A stretch of 38,668 nucleotides of DNA from an uncultured Clostridia bacterium (GTDB lineage Bacteria > Bacillota > Clostridia > Christensenellales > Borkfalkiaceae). The stretch is taken from positions 1 through 38,668 of the forward strand of contig CAKQSC010000002.1 of the NCBI GenBank assembly GCA_934271725.1. Reading direction: 5' to 3'. Positions 1-7,788 of this stretch are shown piece by piece. The notes beneath the pieces are model-generated. The model was not told where the DNA came from, searched no databases, and saw nothing but the letters and a program-made list of their open reading frames with translations. How positions within the stretch are numbered: position 1 is the first letter of the stretch; every line of letters begins with the position of its first letter. Made by a program: the position numbers and the translations under genes.

Positions 1-579
1 ACAAACGCTTTATTCTTTTTAAAAGCGAACGGAAAGTTTAAGTACAGCGGAATAAACTTTTACGGCGCGATGATCGGCGGGGCGATTTTTTACCTCGTTT
101 CGGTGATATTGTACGGTAAAAAGCACGAGTTGCCTAAAAGGGCGGAACTTATAAATATAGTCGTATGCCCTTTCGTTGCCTTTCATTTTTTCGGCAGAAT
201 AGGCTGTTTTATGGCGGGGTGCTGTTACGGCAAACCCACCGATTCGCCGATAGGCGTAGTGTTTCCCGATAACGAAATACTGGGGTTTCACCACGGCGGG
301 CAGGCGGTTATTCCCACTCAACTTATAGAAGCGTCCTTTTTGCTGTTGCTCTTTATAGGGTTGCTTTTCGTAAAAAAGCACAGGGAACTCGTTTATCTCA
401 CCGCGTACCCGATATTCAGATTTATAATAGAGTTTTTCAGAGGGGACGAAAGGGGAACGTTTATATCCCCCGTTCTTTCGCCCGCGCAATGGATTTCTTT
501 GTTTCTTATTCTCGTTCCCGCGGGGTACGTTGTATTCGGGCTTGTAAAACGCTTTAAAAAGGTAAAAGAAACGCCGTAA
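1..579 (+). CDS. lgt: Prolipoprotein diacylglyceryl transferase (Lgt) family, 5' end cut by window
   Basis: The reading frame is open from base 1, so the start lies outside the window; 192 residues are visible. Lgt moves a diacylglyceryl group from phosphatidylglycerol to the lipobox cysteine of prolipoproteins in the membrane. Visible support: an FYGAMIGG segment (fragment residues 20-27), the family signature GRIGCFMAGCCYGKPT at 65-80, a PTQLIEA helix, an FRFIIEFFRGDERG segment and LSPAQWISL near the end, with several hydrophobic helices. The signature has Cys-rich variations (GCF..GCC) rather than the usual GNF..., as in Lgt-like proteins of clostridia, so a paralogue is possible. Three clear lipoproteins lie in this same window and would be substrates. 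A hairpin terminator follows at 669. Confidence 0.85.
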   Translation, partial: TNALFFLKANGKFKYSGINFYGAMIGGAIFYLVSVILYGKKHELPKRAELINIVVCPFVAFHFFGRIGCFMAGCCYGKPTDSPIGVVFPDNEILGFHHGGQAVIPTQLIEASFLLLLFIGLLFVKKHRELVYLTAYPIFRFIIEFFRGDERGTFISPVLSPAQWISLFLILVPAGYVVFGLVKRFKKVKETP

Positions 580-668
580 ACGCGTTGCGTTCGTGGCGAA
601 AAAAATAAAATACGTTTTGTTCATAGGTCGGCAGTGTGTGGTTTCGCATTGTCGGAGGTCTTGTTTTC

Positions 669-701
669 GGCGGTTCCGTGTACACGGAACCGCCCGTTTT
701 T
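669..701 (+). terminator. Intrinsic terminator after lgt
   Basis: A perfect 26-base palindrome (669-694, arms GGCGGTTCCGTG and its complement) is followed by CG and five T residues. It lies 90 bases past the lgt stop and just before the end of the convergent reverse-strand gene at 716. The reverse direction lacks a T tract, so it mainly serves the forward gene. Confidence 0.7.
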
Positions 702-715
702 CGCTTTAACGTCAA

Positions 716-1030
716 CTATTCTTCTACGTAGTCTCTGACGGAATAAACGAACTCGCTCGGGGCGAAATTCGCAACCGACTGCATGGGTTTGGTTTCGTAA
801 AGGGCGGAGGATTCGTCGGGTTTTACGTAATTTGCCGTTTGCATAAGGTTTTCAAATGAAGTTATTACGGGGGCGAGCGTCGTAAAATCGAAATCGCCCT
901 TTCTGATTTCGTCGAAATCTATTTTCGGTATGGATTTATACAATTCTATTGCCGGCGGAATCATTGCGGGATTGAGTTTTCCTTTCTTTAAAAAGATAAA
1001 CGCAAGCAGACATATTAAGATATAATTCAT
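716..1030 (-). CDS. Small hypothetical protein with N-terminal hydrophobic segment
   Basis: I do not recognise this 104-residue protein. Its start is supported by an AAGGGG ribosome binding site a few bases upstream of the ATG on the reverse strand. The first 14 residues (MNYILICLLAFIFL) are hydrophobic and followed by KKGK, which suggests a membrane anchor or short signal, with the rest acidic and probably soluble. No cysteine lipobox and no enzyme motif are visible. It is transcribed divergently from the small gene at 1112, from which it is separated by 81 bases. Coding status rests on the binding site, the length and the absence of a better gene on the other strand. Confidence 0.6.
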   Translation of the reverse strand: MNYILICLLAFIFLKKGKLNPAMIPPAIELYKSIPKIDFDEIRKGDFDFTTLAPVITSFENLMQTANYVKPDESSALYETKPMQSVANFAPSEFVYSVRDYVEE

Positions 1031-1111
1031 ATTTTTCCCCTTAATTTTTAAAATCAGGCACGTTATAGTATATGAGCGAATAAACTTATATTGAACCGAC
1101 GGAGGGTTATT

Positions 1112-1393
1112 ATGCAGGATTTTAAAGATTTTAAAAACGAAAAGAGTGGCGGAAACGGAATAAACCCCGATATTATGAATATGATAACTAATCTTACGGC
1201 AAAATATAAGGGGGCAAACGAAAACGAACTGTGGGAAGCGGTGTATAAAGAAGCGATGAAAGGTTACAAGGCGGGTACTCTTAAAACAAGCGATCTCGAC
1301 GCGTTTCGTTCCGTCATATATCCTATGCTCGACGACGCGAAAAGAAAAAAGTTGGACGAGATAATATCGAGATTAAAAAAGCGCGACAAATAG
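1112..1393 (+). CDS. Small charged helical hypothetical protein
   Basis: A 93-residue protein I do not recognise. The ATG at 1112 is chosen over an upstream TTG at 1091 because GGAGGG lies 6 bases before it. The sequence is rich in Lys, Asp and Glu with predicted helices and ends in a basic tail (KKLDEIISRLKKRDK). No signal peptide, membrane segment, cysteine cluster or catalytic motif is visible; a cytosolic helical protein is the most that can be said. The manganese riboswitch promoter begins immediately at its stop codon (TTGACA at 1394), so it is probably the last gene of its own short transcript. Confidence 0.65.
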   Translation: MQDFKDFKNEKSGGNGINPDIMNMITNLTAKYKGANENELWEAVYKEAMKGYKAGTLKTSDLDAFRSVIYPMLDDAKRKKLDEIISRLKKRDK

Positions 1394-1422
1394 TTGACAA
1401 AAGATTTTCTATTTGTTACAAT
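1394..1422 (+). promoter_or_regulatory. Sigma-A-type promoter of the riboswitch-ATPase unit
   Basis: TTGACA at 1394-1399, a 17-base spacer and TACAAT at 1417-1422 form a near-consensus promoter. Transcription should begin near 1429, a few bases before the aptamer. Confidence 0.75.
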
Positions 1423-1430
1423 AAAGAAGC

Positions 1431-1570
1431 AATTCGGGGAGTAACCGGGAAGTAATTCCTGCTATTTTCGTCAGCACGACTTTATGTCCGGAAATGGCGG
1501 TTTGCAGTCTTTTTTACGACTGAAATCAGTAAGACCTTGCGCTGTTTTTAGCGCGGGGTTTTTGTTTTTA
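1431..1570 (+). promoter_or_regulatory. yybP-ykoY manganese riboswitch with overlapping terminator
   Basis: The leader carries the family hallmarks: GGGGAGTA at 1436-1443, an internal GTCAGCACGAC...TCCGG region, and AGACCTT near the 3' end (1533-1538). yybP-ykoY RNAs bind Mn2+ and switch on exporters, often P-type ATPases. The expression platform is readable: CCTTGCGCT (1535-1543) pairs with AGCGCGGGG (1550-1558) around a GTTTTT loop and is followed by a T-rich run to 1570, an intrinsic terminator. CGGGG at 1435-1439 can instead pair with CCTTG at 1535-1539, closing the aptamer and taking the terminator's 5' arm. Metal binding should therefore allow readthrough. Family assignment comes from motif memory, not a model search. 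Confidence 0.85.
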
Positions 1571-1582
1571 TAAAGGTGGATT

Positions 1583-4219
1583 ATGTTTTACAAATCGGAA
1601 ACAAAGGAAGTTTTAAAACAACTGGGCACGGACGAGCATAGCGGTTTGACGAGCGCCGAAGCGCAGAAAAGGCTTACGCAAAACGGCGAAAACGCTTTGA
1701 AAGAAGGCAAAAAAGAGTCAATCGTCGTCAAGTTTTTCAAGCAGTTTGCGGACGCGCTTATAATCATTTTGCTTATCGCTGCGGTAGTATCCTTGATAAT
1801 CGATCCGAAAGAATGGGTTGACAGCGTGGTGATATTCGTCGTCGTTATGATAAACGCTATTCTCGGCGTAGTGCAGGAAAGCAAGGCGGAGAAATCGCTT
1901 GACGCCTTAAAGAAAATGTCCGCGCCGACGGCAAAGGTCATAAGGGACGGACAAGTTATAAAAATACCCTCGAAAGACCTTGTAATCGGCGATATAATCG
2001 TCGTGGAAGCGGGAGATTACGTTCCCGCCGACGCGAGAATCATAGAAGCGGTAAATCTTAAAGCGGACGAGTCTTCGCTTACGGGGGAATCTCTGCCCGT
2101 AGAAAAGAACCCGGACAAGATTGAAAAAGAAGTTCCTCTCGGCGACAGAAAGAATATGCTCTTTTCTTCTTCTTTCGTAACTTACGGAAGGGGAGTCGCC
2201 GTCGTTACGGAAACGGGTATGAATACGGAAGTCGGCAAAATAGCGACTATACTTACGGAAGCGGAAGATACGACGACGCCTCTTCAACACAAACTCAACG
2301 CGGTCGGCAAAGTCATAGGCATAATGTGCCTCGTGATATGCGTGGTGGTGTTCTTCCTCGAATGGAGATTCGGTCTTAAAGGCGGTTCGGATTTGCTAGA
2401 ATCCTTTAAATCGGCTGTCGCGCTTGCGGTTGCCGCCGTTCCCGAGGGACTTGCTACGGTAGTTACCATTGTCCTTGCGATAGGCGTTCAGAAAATGGCG
2501 AAAGAAAACGCCATAGTCAAAAAACTGCCCGCCGTGGAAACTCTCGGCTCGACGAACGTTATTTGTAGCGATAAAACGGGTACGCTTACGCAGAACAAGA
2601 TGACCGTCGTTAAGTATTACGACGGCGAAAGTATTAAAAACGCGGACGAAAAGTCGGAAACGAGCGAGAATCTCGCTTACCTTATGGCTATTTGTTGCGA
2701 CGCGAAAATAGAAGTTACGGACGGGGTTGAAAAGAGAATAGGCGATCCTACGGAAACGGCTCTTATAGAGTTCGACAATAAATACGGCAAAGATATTTCG
2801 GGCGTAAAAAGACTCGGCGAACTTCCTTTCGACAGCGAAAGAAAACTTATGACGGTTATCTTTAAAGAGGGGGACAAGTATTTTTCCGTAACCAAAGGCG
2901 CGCCCGACGTTATCTTGTCGAGAGTAACCAACAAAGAAAAAGTCGACTCCGCGGTTTCGGCAAACAAACGTATGGGTGAGGACGCTCTGAGAGTCTTAGG
3001 GCTTGCCGTAAAGACTTTCGACGAAATGCCGACGGTTGACGAAAACCTTGAAAAAGATATGACCTTTATAGGACTTGTCGGAATGATAGATCCGCCTCGT
3101 CCCGAAGTGGTAGAAGCGGTTAAAGTCGCTAAAAAAGCGGGTATAAGAACGGTTATGATAACGGGCGACCACGTGGTAACCGCCTCCGCAATAGCGAAAC
3201 AACTAGGCATTTTAAGAGAGGGCGACCTTGCGATTTCTACGGAAGAACTCAATAAAATGACGGACGAAGAACTCCTTGAAAATATAGAAAAGTATTCTGT
3301 ATACGCGAGGGTAACGCCGACAGACAAGGTGAGAATCGTAGAAACCTGGCAGAAGAAAGGCAAGATTTGCGCAATGACGGGGGACGGCGTAAACGACTCT
3401 CCCGCGCTTAAAAAATCGGATATCGGTTGCGCTATGGGTATTACGGGTACGGACGTAAGCAAAGAGGCGGCGGATATGATTCTTACGGACGATAATTTCT
3501 CGACGATAGTTACCGCCGTTAAAGAAGGCAGAGGCATATACGCCAACGTTAAAAAGTGCATAAAGTTCCTTTTATCGAGCAATATCGGCGAAGTCGTTAC
3601 CATTTTCGTCGCTACTCTTCTCGGACTTATTCCGTCGATTACTTTGGGAGTTCCTCTTCTTCCCATTCACCTTTTGTGGATTAACCTTATAACCGACTGC
3701 CTGCCCGCGGTGGGACTCGGTATGGAAAAAGCGGACAAAAACATTATGGATTTGCCCGCAAGAGATAAAAACGAAGGGTTCTTCTCCGACCACATGATAG
3801 TGCATATAGTTCTCGAAGGTGTAATTATCGGTCTTATGACGCTTACGGCGTTCCTGCTCGGCGAATACGTATTCGGCGGGTTCGGAAAATATTCTTCTCT
3901 CGAAGTGGCTCAGACAATGGCGTTCGTAACGCTTGCGGTGATAGAACTTTTCCACGCGTATAACAACAAGGTTGACGGAAGCGTTTTCAACAGAAATATT
4001 CTCGACAACAGAATGCTCAACCTTTCTTTCGTAATCGGCGCGGTTTTGTCGATGATTATATTGTATATACCCGGCGTAAACGGTGTGTTGAATCTTGTTC
4101 CTATCAGATGGTACGAACTTTTAACCTGCGTCGGTTTGGGCTTATCTATAATAGCGATTATGGAAGTTTATAAGGCTATTCATAAGATTTGCCTCAAAAA
4201 ACAAAGAAAATGCGTTTAA
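1583..4219 (+). CDS. P-type Ca2+/Mn2+-transporting ATPase (P2A type)
   Basis: This 878-residue membrane pump moves divalent cations out of the cytosol at the cost of ATP. Seen: TGES of the actuator domain (167-170), PEGL in M4 with metal-ligand Glu288, the phosphorylated Asp330 in DKTGTLTQNK, TGDGVND (599-605), M5 residues Asn667 and Glu670, and M6 Asn701, Thr704 and Asp705. These match both Ca2+ sites of SERCA-like pumps, so calcium transport is possible. The manganese riboswitch directly upstream argues that manganese export is a main task. The ATG follows AAAGGTGGA. The length is normal for bacterial members. The next gene has its own promoter, so this is probably a single-gene unit. Confidence 0.92.
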   Translation: MFYKSETKEVLKQLGTDEHSGLTSAEAQKRLTQNGENALKEGKKESIVVKFFKQFADALIIILLIAAVVSLIIDPKEWVDSVVIFVVVMINAILGVVQESKAEKSLDALKKMSAPTAKVIRDGQVIKIPSKDLVIGDIIVVEAGDYVPADARIIEAVNLKADESSLTGESLPVEKNPDKIEKEVPLGDRKNMLFSSSFVTYGRGVAVVTETGMNTEVGKIATILTEAEDTTTPLQHKLNAVGKVIGIMCLVICVVVFFLEWRFGLKGGSDLLESFKSAVALAVAAVPEGLATVVTIVLAIGVQKMAKENAIVKKLPAVETLGSTNVICSDKTGTLTQNKMTVVKYYDGESIKNADEKSETSENLAYLMAICCDAKIEVTDGVEKRIGDPTETALIEFDNKYGKDISGVKRLGELPFDSERKLMTVIFKEGDKYFSVTKGAPDVILSRVTNKEKVDSAVSANKRMGEDALRVLGLAVKTFDEMPTVDENLEKDMTFIGLVGMIDPPRPEVVEAVKVAKKAGIRTVMITGDHVVTASAIAKQLGILREGDLAISTEELNKMTDEELLENIEKYSVYARVTPTDKVRIVETWQKKGKICAMTGDGVNDSPALKKSDIGCAMGITGTDVSKEAADMILTDDNFSTIVTAVKEGRGIYANVKKCIKFLLSSNIGEVVTIFVATLLGLIPSITLGVPLLPIHLLWINLITDCLPAVGLGMEKADKNIMDLPARDKNEGFFSDHMIVHIVLEGVIIGLMTLTAFLLGEYVFGGFGKYSSLEVAQTMAFVTLAVIELFHAYNNKVDGSVFNRNILDNRMLNLSFVIGAVLSMIILYIPGVNGVLNLVPIRWYELLTCVGLGLSIIAIMEVYKAIHKICLKKQRKCV

Positions 4220-4222
4220 TTA

Positions 4223-4251
4223 TTGACAAAGACCGTATAAAATGCTAAAAT
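4223..4251 (+). promoter_or_regulatory. Promoter of the leucine-rich-repeat lipoprotein gene
   Basis: TTGACA at 4223-4228, a 17-base spacer and TAAAAT at 4246-4251; expected start near 4258, about 30 bases before the ATG at 4287. Confidence 0.7.
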
Positions 4252-4286
4252 AATCGAGTATAAAACGTTACTATAAGGAACTCATT

Positions 4287-5339
4287 ATGAAAAAGTTTTT
4301 AAAAATTATTTTAATGCTTACTCTCGTATTGACGGTTTGTATGTCTTTCGTCGCTTGTGGAGCCGATTCCGACTCGGACGTTAAAAACGTTAAGGGCTTG
4401 CATTTTAAGAAAGCATACGACGACAACGCAAACGCATATTATATCGTTACGGGTTACACCGTAGAAGACGGTTTTGACGGCAAGTTGACTATTCCCGCGG
4501 ACAAAGACGGTATTCCCGTTAAAGAAATCAAGGAAAAGGCTTTTAACGAAAACGCTAACATAACCGAAATAGTTCTTCCCTCGTCCGTAACGGAAATAGG
4601 CGCGGGCGCATTTGCGAAAATGACTAAACTCGGCAAAATAACCGTTCCGTTCGTAGGTAAAAAAGTCGGCGCGGTCGACTCGGCAAGAACGCTTGCTCAC
4701 CTTTTCGGTACCGACGCTTACGACGCAGGCATAGCGGTTACCTGTTCTTACGATCCCTCTAATTCGACGACCGTTTACGTTCCCAAAACGTTGACTACGG
4801 TTATCGTAGACAGTGCGGAAAATTACGAGGTTCCCAACTATGCGTTCTACGGATTCAAATATCTTACGACGATTACTCTGAACGACAAGGTTGCTAAAAT
4901 AGGCAACTTCGCGTTTAACGGTTGCGCGAAAATAGCGACTGTAAACCTTAACGGCGTTAAAGAAATAGGCGTTTCCGCTTTCGTCGGTTGCGACAAACTC
5001 ACGGCGGTTACGCTCGGCAATTCTCTTACGTCTGTCGGCAAAGAAGCGTTCAAGGGATTGAACATTACGGAACTCGTCATTACGGATACCGTAACTTACG
5101 TAGGCGACGGCGCGTTTGAAAATTGCGAAAAACTCGCCACCTTAACGCTCGGCGCGGGTTACGAAGACATTCGTCCGTACACCTTTGCCGGTTGCAAGGC
5201 TTTGACTACTATAAATCCGTCCTCGGCGGTTAAAAACGTTTACGGCGGAGCATTCCTCGACGTACCCGAAACGCACGGCTCGGCAGTGTTCCCTTCCGCT
5301 AAACTTCACGACGGCTGGAACGCGAAAAGTTACGAATGA
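4287..5339 (+). CDS. Leucine-rich-repeat (BspA/LRR_5-type) surface lipoprotein
   Basis: A 350-residue exported protein. Residues 1-24 form a lipoprotein signal peptide (KK, hydrophobic core, lipobox FVAC with Cys24), followed by an Asp/Ser-rich spacer. From about residue 55 onward there are repeated units of the pattern I..AF..C..L..V.L....I...AF, typical of the BspA-like LRR_5 family (for example FAGCKALTTI, FENCEKLATL, FVGCDKLTAV). Such proteins are cell-surface ligands or adhesins with unknown partners; the exact role cannot be read from sequence. The start is set by ATAAGGAA and by the signal peptide. A strong terminator follows, so the gene is a single-gene transcript. Confidence 0.88.
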   Translation: MKKFLKIILMLTLVLTVCMSFVACGADSDSDVKNVKGLHFKKAYDDNANAYYIVTGYTVEDGFDGKLTIPADKDGIPVKEIKEKAFNENANITEIVLPSSVTEIGAGAFAKMTKLGKITVPFVGKKVGAVDSARTLAHLFGTDAYDAGIAVTCSYDPSNSTTVYVPKTLTTVIVDSAENYEVPNYAFYGFKYLTTITLNDKVAKIGNFAFNGCAKIATVNLNGVKEIGVSAFVGCDKLTAVTLGNSLTSVGKEAFKGLNITELVITDTVTYVGDGAFENCEKLATLTLGAGYEDIRPYTFAGCKALTTINPSSAVKNVYGGAFLDVPETHGSAVFPSAKLHDGWNAKSYE

Positions 5340-5363
5340 TTTTTGATTTTTCATACGAAAGAA

Positions 5364-5400
5364 AACCCCTTTGCTTTTTCGGCAAAGGGGTTAAGTTTTA
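5364..5400 (+). terminator. Intrinsic terminator after the LRR lipoprotein gene
   Basis: An 11-bp stem (arms AACCCCTTTGC at 5364-5374 and its complement at 5382-5392) is followed by AAGTTTTATAA. It begins 25 bases after the stop codon. Confidence 0.75.
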
Positions 5401-5421
5401 TAACGGGTTAAGTTTTATAAT

Positions 5422-5451
5422 AACACCGCAAGCGGTTATGCTTGCGGTGTT
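5422..5451 (-). terminator. Hairpin terminator, probably for the reverse-strand ttcA-like gene
   Basis: An 11-bp stem (AACACCGCAAG at 5422-5432 with its complement at 5441-5451) lies between two convergent genes. Read on the reverse strand the stem is followed by ATTATAAAAC, a weak T tract; it may act in both directions. Confidence 0.55.
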
Positions 5452-5493
5452 TCGGGCTTATTTATACGTTCGGCAAAATCGTTTGTCCGCGTT

Positions 5494-6237
5494 TTAAAAC
5501 TTGTCTATATCGTTTGTGAACTTATCGAAAAGATTGTACCTTTCCGGGTTGAGTATAGCCGTCTGAATCTGCGTTTTTACGTCGGGTATTCTCGTTTGCA
5601 AAAGTTTTACGATTTCCTTTATCTCTTCCCGTTTGGTCTTTTTGTCGGCGGGGCATTTGCTTTTTACTACGGGCAAAGTTTTTGAAAAAGATTTAAGTTC
5701 GTATTCGCTTATGTAAAGCATGGGGCGAATGAGAATTATTCCCGTTTTGTCGAGTTTCATCTTCGGGGCGAAAGTCGCAAGTCGCCCTTCGTAAAACATA
5801 GACAAAAAGAAAGTGTCCGTCATATCGTCGAGGTGATGCCCCAAAGCGACCTTGTTGCAACCGTTTGCAATTGCGACGTTATAAAGCGCGCCCTTTCTCA
5901 TTCGGGAGCAAAGGGAACACGGGTTAGGCTCCTTTCTCACGTCGAAAACGATTTCGCCTATACGCGTGCGTTCTATAATATATTCTACGCCGAGTTCGTC
6001 GCAAAGGGCTTGCAAACGCGTGTAATCGCCTTGTACGCCGTGAAAAGCGAGGTCTACCGTTATCGCGACGACGGTAAACTTCACGTCCGAGAACTTTGAG
6101 AAACGCGCTAAAAGTTTCAAAAGACTTACGCTGTCTTTTCCGCCCGACAATCCTACCGCTATCTTGTCGCCGTCGTTTATCATTTTATAGTCCGCAACGC
6201 ATCTGCGGAGTTTCGAGAGTAACGTTTTTTCTTCCAT
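5494..6237 (-). CDS. ttcA: TtcA-like tRNA 2-thiocytidine synthetase (PP-loop ATPase)
   Basis: A 247-residue PP-loop enzyme of the TtcA/TtuA group, which activates a tRNA base with ATP and installs sulfur using an iron-sulfur cluster. Seen: SGGKDS PP-loop at 31-36, CSLC at 107-110 followed by SRMRKGALY, GHHLDD at 133-138, and a third cysteine in SKCPADKK (Cys195), giving the three-Cys pattern expected for a [4Fe-4S] site. The exact target base (C32 of tRNA or another) is inferred from the family only. No ribosome binding site is visible before the ATG, and the promoter lies so close that the mRNA should be leaderless (see findings). It points away from the exporter gene at 6368. Confidence 0.82.
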   Translation of the reverse strand: MEEKTLLSKLRRCVADYKMINDGDKIAVGLSGGKDSVSLLKLLARFSKFSDVKFTVVAITVDLAFHGVQGDYTRLQALCDELGVEYIIERTRIGEIVFDVRKEPNPCSLCSRMRKGALYNVAIANGCNKVALGHHLDDMTDTFFLSMFYEGRLATFAPKMKLDKTGIILIRPMLYISEYELKSFSKTLPVVKSKCPADKKTKREEIKEIVKLLQTRIPDVKTQIQTAILNPERYNLFDKFTNDIDKF

Positions 6238-6244
6238 AAAATCA

Positions 6245-6274
6245 AGTATAAAACCGAAAGTACCCGTTTGTCAA
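6245..6274 (-). promoter_or_regulatory. Reverse-strand promoter of the ttcA-like gene (leaderless arrangement)
   Basis: On the reverse strand TTGACA (6274-6269), an 18-base spacer and TATACT (6250-6245). Only seven bases separate the -10 box from the ATG at 6237, so the A of ATG is at or next to the expected transcription start. Confidence 0.6.
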
Positions 6275-6336
6275 TAAAATAAACGCAACGTTTTCCGTAT
6301 ATTTGCATATACTTTACTTTGTATCTTTAATCTTGT

Positions 6337-6365
6337 TTGACAAAAAGGAGTAAATCGGGTAAAAT
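6337..6365 (+). promoter_or_regulatory. Promoter-like sequence overlapping the start of the exporter gene
   Basis: TTGACA (6337-6342), a 17-base spacer and TAAAAT (6360-6365) fit the local consensus exactly, yet the -10 box ends two bases before the ATG at 6368. The expected start site, near 6372, falls inside the coding sequence. Confidence 0.5.
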
Positions 6366-6367
6366 AT

Positions 6368-6931
6368 ATGCGATTAACCAATATAATTTTCGACGTAACG
6401 AGAAGCAAGGCGGTTACGACGGTTTTGCTATCTTATCTTCCGCTGTTTGAACTGAAAGGCGGAATACTTTACGCAAGGGGTGCGGGACTAGGCTTTTTAA
6501 ACGCGCTTGTTTACGGCGTGTTCGGTTCTGCGTTCATATTCTTTACGGTATGGGCGTTGGCGGAGCCGTGCGGTTTTCTGTTTAAAAAGGTTACGGGTAT
6601 AAAAGGGAGCGGTTTCCTTTCGGGAAGAAAACTTTCGTATGCCGAAAGGGGCGAAAAAGCGTTGATTTCCGGCGTGTTTTCGTTCGTCGCGCTGCCCTTA
6701 CCGTTCACGGGGGTTTGGACGGGTACCTTTCTCGCGTACGTTTCGGGACTTAAATTAAAAGAGAGTTTTTTTGCCGTAATGCTAGGCAATCTGCTTTGCG
6801 CGGTTATAATTTCCGCGTTGGCGGAGGCTTGCATAGCGTATACGGATTTGATTTTATCCGCATTTACCGTTGTCGTAGCGGTTTTGCTTGCAATTAAGGT
6901 GTTAAAAGCGGTTTTTACCAAAACGGGGTGA
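6368..6931 (+). CDS. Small multidrug export family membrane protein (COG2426/PF06695-like)
   Basis: A 187-residue integral membrane protein with about four to five hydrophobic helices. The LLSYLPLFELKGGILYARGAGLG segment near the N-terminus, with its Pro-Glu-Gly pattern, and ALPLPFTGVWTGTFLAYVSGLK in the middle match the putative small multidrug export protein family, whose substrate is not firmly known. The ATG at 6368 is the only methionine available in this frame after the stop at 6338-6340. The nearest GGAG is 17 bases upstream, too far for normal initiation, so the true start is uncertain. The stop is followed after two bases by the patatin gene's ATG, suggesting a shared transcript. Confidence 0.75.
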   Translation: MRLTNIIFDVTRSKAVTTVLLSYLPLFELKGGILYARGAGLGFLNALVYGVFGSAFIFFTVWALAEPCGFLFKKVTGIKGSGFLSGRKLSYAERGEKALISGVFSFVALPLPFTGVWTGTFLAYVSGLKLKESFFAVMLGNLLCAVIISALAEACIAYTDLILSAFTVVVAVLLAIKVLKAVFTKTG

Positions 6932-6933
6932 AT

Positions 6934-7737
6934 ATGTTCTTTTTAAAAAGGAAGAAAAGGGCTAAAACAGGTCTTGCGCTCGGCGGAGGCGGGGCGAAAG
7001 GAATGGCTGAACTCGGCGCGTTAAAAGCCTTTGAAGAAAACGGAATAGAGTTCGATATGGTTTCGGGTACGAGTATCGGCAGTATAATAGGCGCGCTGTA
7101 TGCAAACGGGTATACTTCCGACGATATGTACGCTCTTCTTAAAACCATAGACGTCGGCGAGATAAAGACGCTTATTATGATAAAAATGGATACCGCGCCC
7201 GTAGAAAGAATACTTGAAAAATTAGTAGGGAAACTCACGTTCGACGAACTTAAAAAGCCGTATTGCTGTTGGGCGACTAACGTAAAGACGGGCGAGGGCA
7301 GAGAGTTTACGGAAGGGCATATCATAAAACCCATAACCGCTTCCTGCGCGATGCCACCCTTTTTCAAGCCGGTTAATATAGACGGCGAATTGTATTGCGA
7401 CGGGGTTTACGCAAACCTTATACCCGCAGATTCGCTTAAAAACAGGGGTTGCGATTACGTTGTTGCGATAGACTTGTCCACCTATAACGAAAGGAGGAGA
7501 ATGTCCGGACTGCTAGATCTTATAACGTATAAAGTTCCCATACTTAAAGACGGCAAGGAGCCGGGTTATACGAACGCGGACGTAATGCTTCAACCTAACT
7601 TAAAAGGAATGACGGCGTTCTCCGTGGACAAACTCGACGAAATGTATAACGCCGGTTATAACGAGGCGATGAACAAAATGGACGAGATAAAAAAGAAACT
7701 TTCCGAGTTGAAAATAATAGATAAAATACGTATTTAA
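6934..7737 (+). CDS. Patatin-like phospholipase
   Basis: A 267-residue cytosolic serine acyl hydrolase of the patatin/RssA/YchK type, expected to cleave fatty acyl chains from phospholipids or related esters. Seen: the oxyanion-hole run LALGGGGAKGMAELGAL (15-31), the nucleophile elbow GTSIG with Ser47, and the Asp-Gly dyad partner at Asp156-Gly157 (CDGVYANLIP). The ATG at 6934 is preferred because it gives a start right after RKK-containing normal family N-termini; a GTG at 6928 would add two residues and overlap the previous stop. It follows the exporter gene without a gap, so both are likely co-transcribed. The physiological substrate is unknown. Confidence 0.85.
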   Translation: MFFLKRKKRAKTGLALGGGGAKGMAELGALKAFEENGIEFDMVSGTSIGSIIGALYANGYTSDDMYALLKTIDVGEIKTLIMIKMDTAPVERILEKLVGKLTFDELKKPYCCWATNVKTGEGREFTEGHIIKPITASCAMPPFFKPVNIDGELYCDGVYANLIPADSLKNRGCDYVVAIDLSTYNERRRMSGLLDLITYKVPILKDGKEPGYTNADVMLQPNLKGMTAFSVDKLDEMYNAGYNEAMNKMDEIKKKLSELKIIDKIRI

Positions 7738-7788
7738 GCGTTTTTTAAGAAAGCAGTGATATAATATAAAAAATAAAGAAGGTTCCGT

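Noticed and set aside
2677..3666. 329-codon reverse frame opposite the P-type ATPase
   Set aside because: Low-complexity Ser/Leu/Ile translation, shadow of the ATPase codons.
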